Below, in pieces: positions 62,421-64,000 of a stretch of DNA of 64,000 bases. The notes under the pieces are model-generated. The model saw only the letters and a program-made list of their open reading frames with translations, ran no database searches and was not told where the DNA came from. The stretch lies in contig JBEHXV010000010.1 in assembly GCA_048498515.1 (NCBI GenBank), positions 1-64,000 of the forward strand. The letters are read 5' to 3'. The translations under genes were made by a program, and so were the position numbers. This DNA comes from UBA4416 sp048498515 (GTDB lineage Bacteria; Bacteroidota; Bacteroidia; B-17B0; Aurantibacillaceae). Every line of letters starts with the position of its first letter. Position 1 is the stretch's first letter.

Positions 62421-64000
62421 ATGTGTGGAATTGTAGGATATATTGGAAACCGTAACGTGTTTCCTATTTTAATCAAAGGGTTGCAACGTTTGGAATACCG
62501 TGGCTATGATAGCGCCGGTGTCGCTATGATCTCGCCGGAAGGCGCGTTGAATGTGTACAAGAAAAAAGGAAAGGTTTCCGACCTTTTGGATTACAGTAAA
62601 GGCAAAGATACTTCTGGCAACATTGGCATTGGTCATACGCGCTGGGCTACGCACGGCGAACCAAACGACATTAACTCTCACCCGCACTATTCACAAACAA
62701 AAGACCTGGTAATCATTCATAACGGGATCATTGAGAACTATGCTTCCATAAAAGAAGGATTAAAGAAACGTGGTCACACGTTTATGTCGGAAACCGACAC
62801 CGAAGTGTTGATCCATTTAATTGAAGATATTCGCCAGCACGAAGTAGGCATGAAATTGGGTCACGCGGTAATGGCTGCCTTAAAACAGGTTAATGGCGCT
62901 TACGCCATTGTGGTGCTCGATAAAAATGATCCGGATACGCTGGTAGCCGCCAAAAAAGGCAGCCCAATGGTAATTGGTGTTGGCAACAACGAATACTTTA
63001 TTGCCTCCGATGCTTCGCCTATTGTAGAGTACACCAAAAATGTAGTTTATATTGAAGATGAACATGTGGCCATCATTCGCCGTGGCGAAGAATTAAAAAT
63101 TCGCACCATTCGCGATAAGGAAATTACGCCTTATGTACAGGAACTCGAAATGGAGCTGGAAGCCATTGAAAAAGGCGGTTATCCGCATTTCATGCTGAAA
63201 GAAATCTACGAACAGCCACGTTCTATTTTCGACAGTATGCGTGGCCGTTTAAATTCGGAAACAGGGCATTTGAAAATGGGTGGTATTGAGGAACATGAAG
63301 GTAAGTTTAAAAATGCCAAGCGTATTTTAGTGATTGCCTGCGGAACCTCATGGCATGCCGGTATGGTAGCCGAATATTTATTTGAAGAATATGCCCGGAT
63401 CCCGGTTGAAGTGGAATACGCTTCGGAGTTCAGATACCGCAACCCTATTATTTACCAGGACGATATTGTGATTGCGATCTCACAAAGTGGCGAAACCGCC
63501 GATACATTAGCCGCCATTGAACTGGCAAAAGCCAAAGGCGCCACCATTTTTGGCGTGTGTAATGTGGTTGGTTCATCCATTGCACGGGCCACGCACGCGG
63601 GTTCATACACGCACGCGGGACCTGAAATTGGTGTAGCGTCTACCAAAGCTTTTACCGCGCAGGTTACTGTGTTAACCTTAATGGCACTACACGTTGCCAA
63701 AGTAAAAGGCGCCATTGCCGAAAGCCGTTACCGCCAGCTGTTGTATGAAATGGAATCCATTCCTGCAAAAGTGGAGGAGGTTTTAAAAATGAACGACTCC
63801 ATTAAAAAGATCGCCAATGAGTATAAAGACGCGGCCAATGCCTTATACCTTGGAAGGGGTTATTCTTTCCCGGTAGCTTTGGAAGGCGCGTTGAAACTGA
63901 AAGAGATCTCCTACATACATGCCGAAGGTTATCCGGCAGCGGAAATGAAACACGGACCCATTGCCTTAATTGATGAGGCCATGCCGGTTTTTGTAATTGC
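62421..64000 (+). CDS. glmS: Glutamine-fructose-6-phosphate aminotransferase, 5' part
   Basis: About 526 codons are seen; the 3' end lies outside the window. The chain opens MCGIVGYIG with the catalytic Cys2 of the class II glutaminase domain and continues with RLEYRGYDSAGVA and GHTRWATHGEPND. The SIS domains then follow (CGTSWHAGM, ISQSGETADT, STKAFTAQV, LGRGYSFPVALEGALKLKE). GlmS makes glucosamine 6-phosphate for cell-wall and lipopolysaccharide synthesis. It lies 78 bases after the type IX cargo gene and has its own leader; no ribozyme was recognised. Confidence 0.97.
   Translation, partial: MCGIVGYIGNRNVFPILIKGLQRLEYRGYDSAGVAMISPEGALNVYKKKGKVSDLLDYSKGKDTSGNIGIGHTRWATHGEPNDINSHPHYSQTKDLVIIHNGIIENYASIKEGLKKRGHTFMSETDTEVLIHLIEDIRQHEVGMKLGHAVMAALKQVNGAYAIVVLDKNDPDTLVAAKKGSPMVIGVGNNEYFIASDASPIVEYTKNVVYIEDEHVAIIRRGEELKIRTIRDKEITPYVQELEMELEAIEKGGYPHFMLKEIYEQPRSIFDSMRGRLNSETGHLKMGGIEEHEGKFKNAKRILVIACGTSWHAGMVAEYLFEEYARIPVEVEYASEFRYRNPIIYQDDIVIAISQSGETADTLAAIELAKAKGATIFGVCNVVGSSIARATHAGSYTHAGPEIGVASTKAFTAQVTVLTLMALHVAKVKGAIAESRYRQLLYEMESIPAKVEEVLKMNDSIKKIANEYKDAANALYLGRGYSFPVALEGALKLKEISYIHAEGYPAAEMKHGPIALIDEAMPVFVI

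Overview
The window looks like a chromosomal segment of a free-living, aerobically respiring member of the Bacteroidota. The evidence is an alternative complex III (ActA-F) operon fused to an aa3-type cytochrome oxidase, a PorP/SprF-family type IX secretion outer-membrane protein, a secreted protein with a type IX C-terminal sorting domain, LytTR/LytS regulation, TPR-SpoIIE phosphatases, and promoters of the Bacteroidota TTTG/TAnnTTTG type. The order cannot be fixed from this window. There is no phage, no insertion sequence with a transposase, no rRNA and no CRISPR array; one tRNA (Cys) is present.

Layout. 1-1587: 5' part of a large secreted repeat protein, running off the left edge. 1631-5032: two LytTR regulators (one lacking most of its receiver domain) and a TPR-containing LytS-type histidine kinase. 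5182-16850: the respiratory operon actABCDEF-ctaC-ctaD, ending in a clear terminator. 17112-29214: mixed metabolism and repair on both strands (ACMSD-type decarboxylase, HD hydrolase, DUF885 peptidase-like lipoprotein, urocanase, photolyase, TlpA-like protein, HisKA_2-type kinase, AlkB). 29481-33963: uncharacterised small and secreted proteins, a universal stress protein and ferritin, separated by a roughly 590-base gap holding a strongly structured repeat-like element. 34033-36406: an ArsR-controlled operon of SRPBCC (AHSA1-like) and VOC proteins. 36794-46020: a TPR-SpoIIE phosphatase, an esterase, a PorP/SprF-ECF sigma-FGE-like module, a second ArsR regulator with two short cysteine-containing ORFs, and a histone H1-like tail fused to a VOC domain. 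46118-53508: a second TPR-SpoIIE paralogue, a globin-like lipoprotein with a small HMA-like membrane protein, 3-methyladenine glycosylase, a MEDS protein, tRNA-Cys, YceH and an aminotransferase. 53505-64000: an outer-membrane barrel, three tandem paralogues, a large MORN-type secreted protein, an omega-amidase-like hydrolase, a thioredoxin-fold ferredoxin, an epimerase, a type IX cargo protein and the start of glmS.

How the genes work together. The act-cta operon would carry electrons from quinol through ActB/ActA/ActE hemes to the oxidase as one supercomplex. The aminotransferase (52366) and omega-amidase-like protein (59279) fit a glutamine-transaminase/omega-amidase salvage route. The two ArsR regulators each have visible operators: one perfect dyad overlaps the promoter of its own gene, and two 16-bp boxes sit between the second regulator and the two short cysteine ORFs.

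The best leads for something undescribed are the ArsR/two-short-Cys-ORF unit (44269-45231), the PorP/SprF-sigma-FGE module, the H1-tail/VOC fusion, and several cases where repeat-like DNA seems to have been taken into reading frames. All functional calls rest on reading the sequence and on family knowledge; no database search was run.
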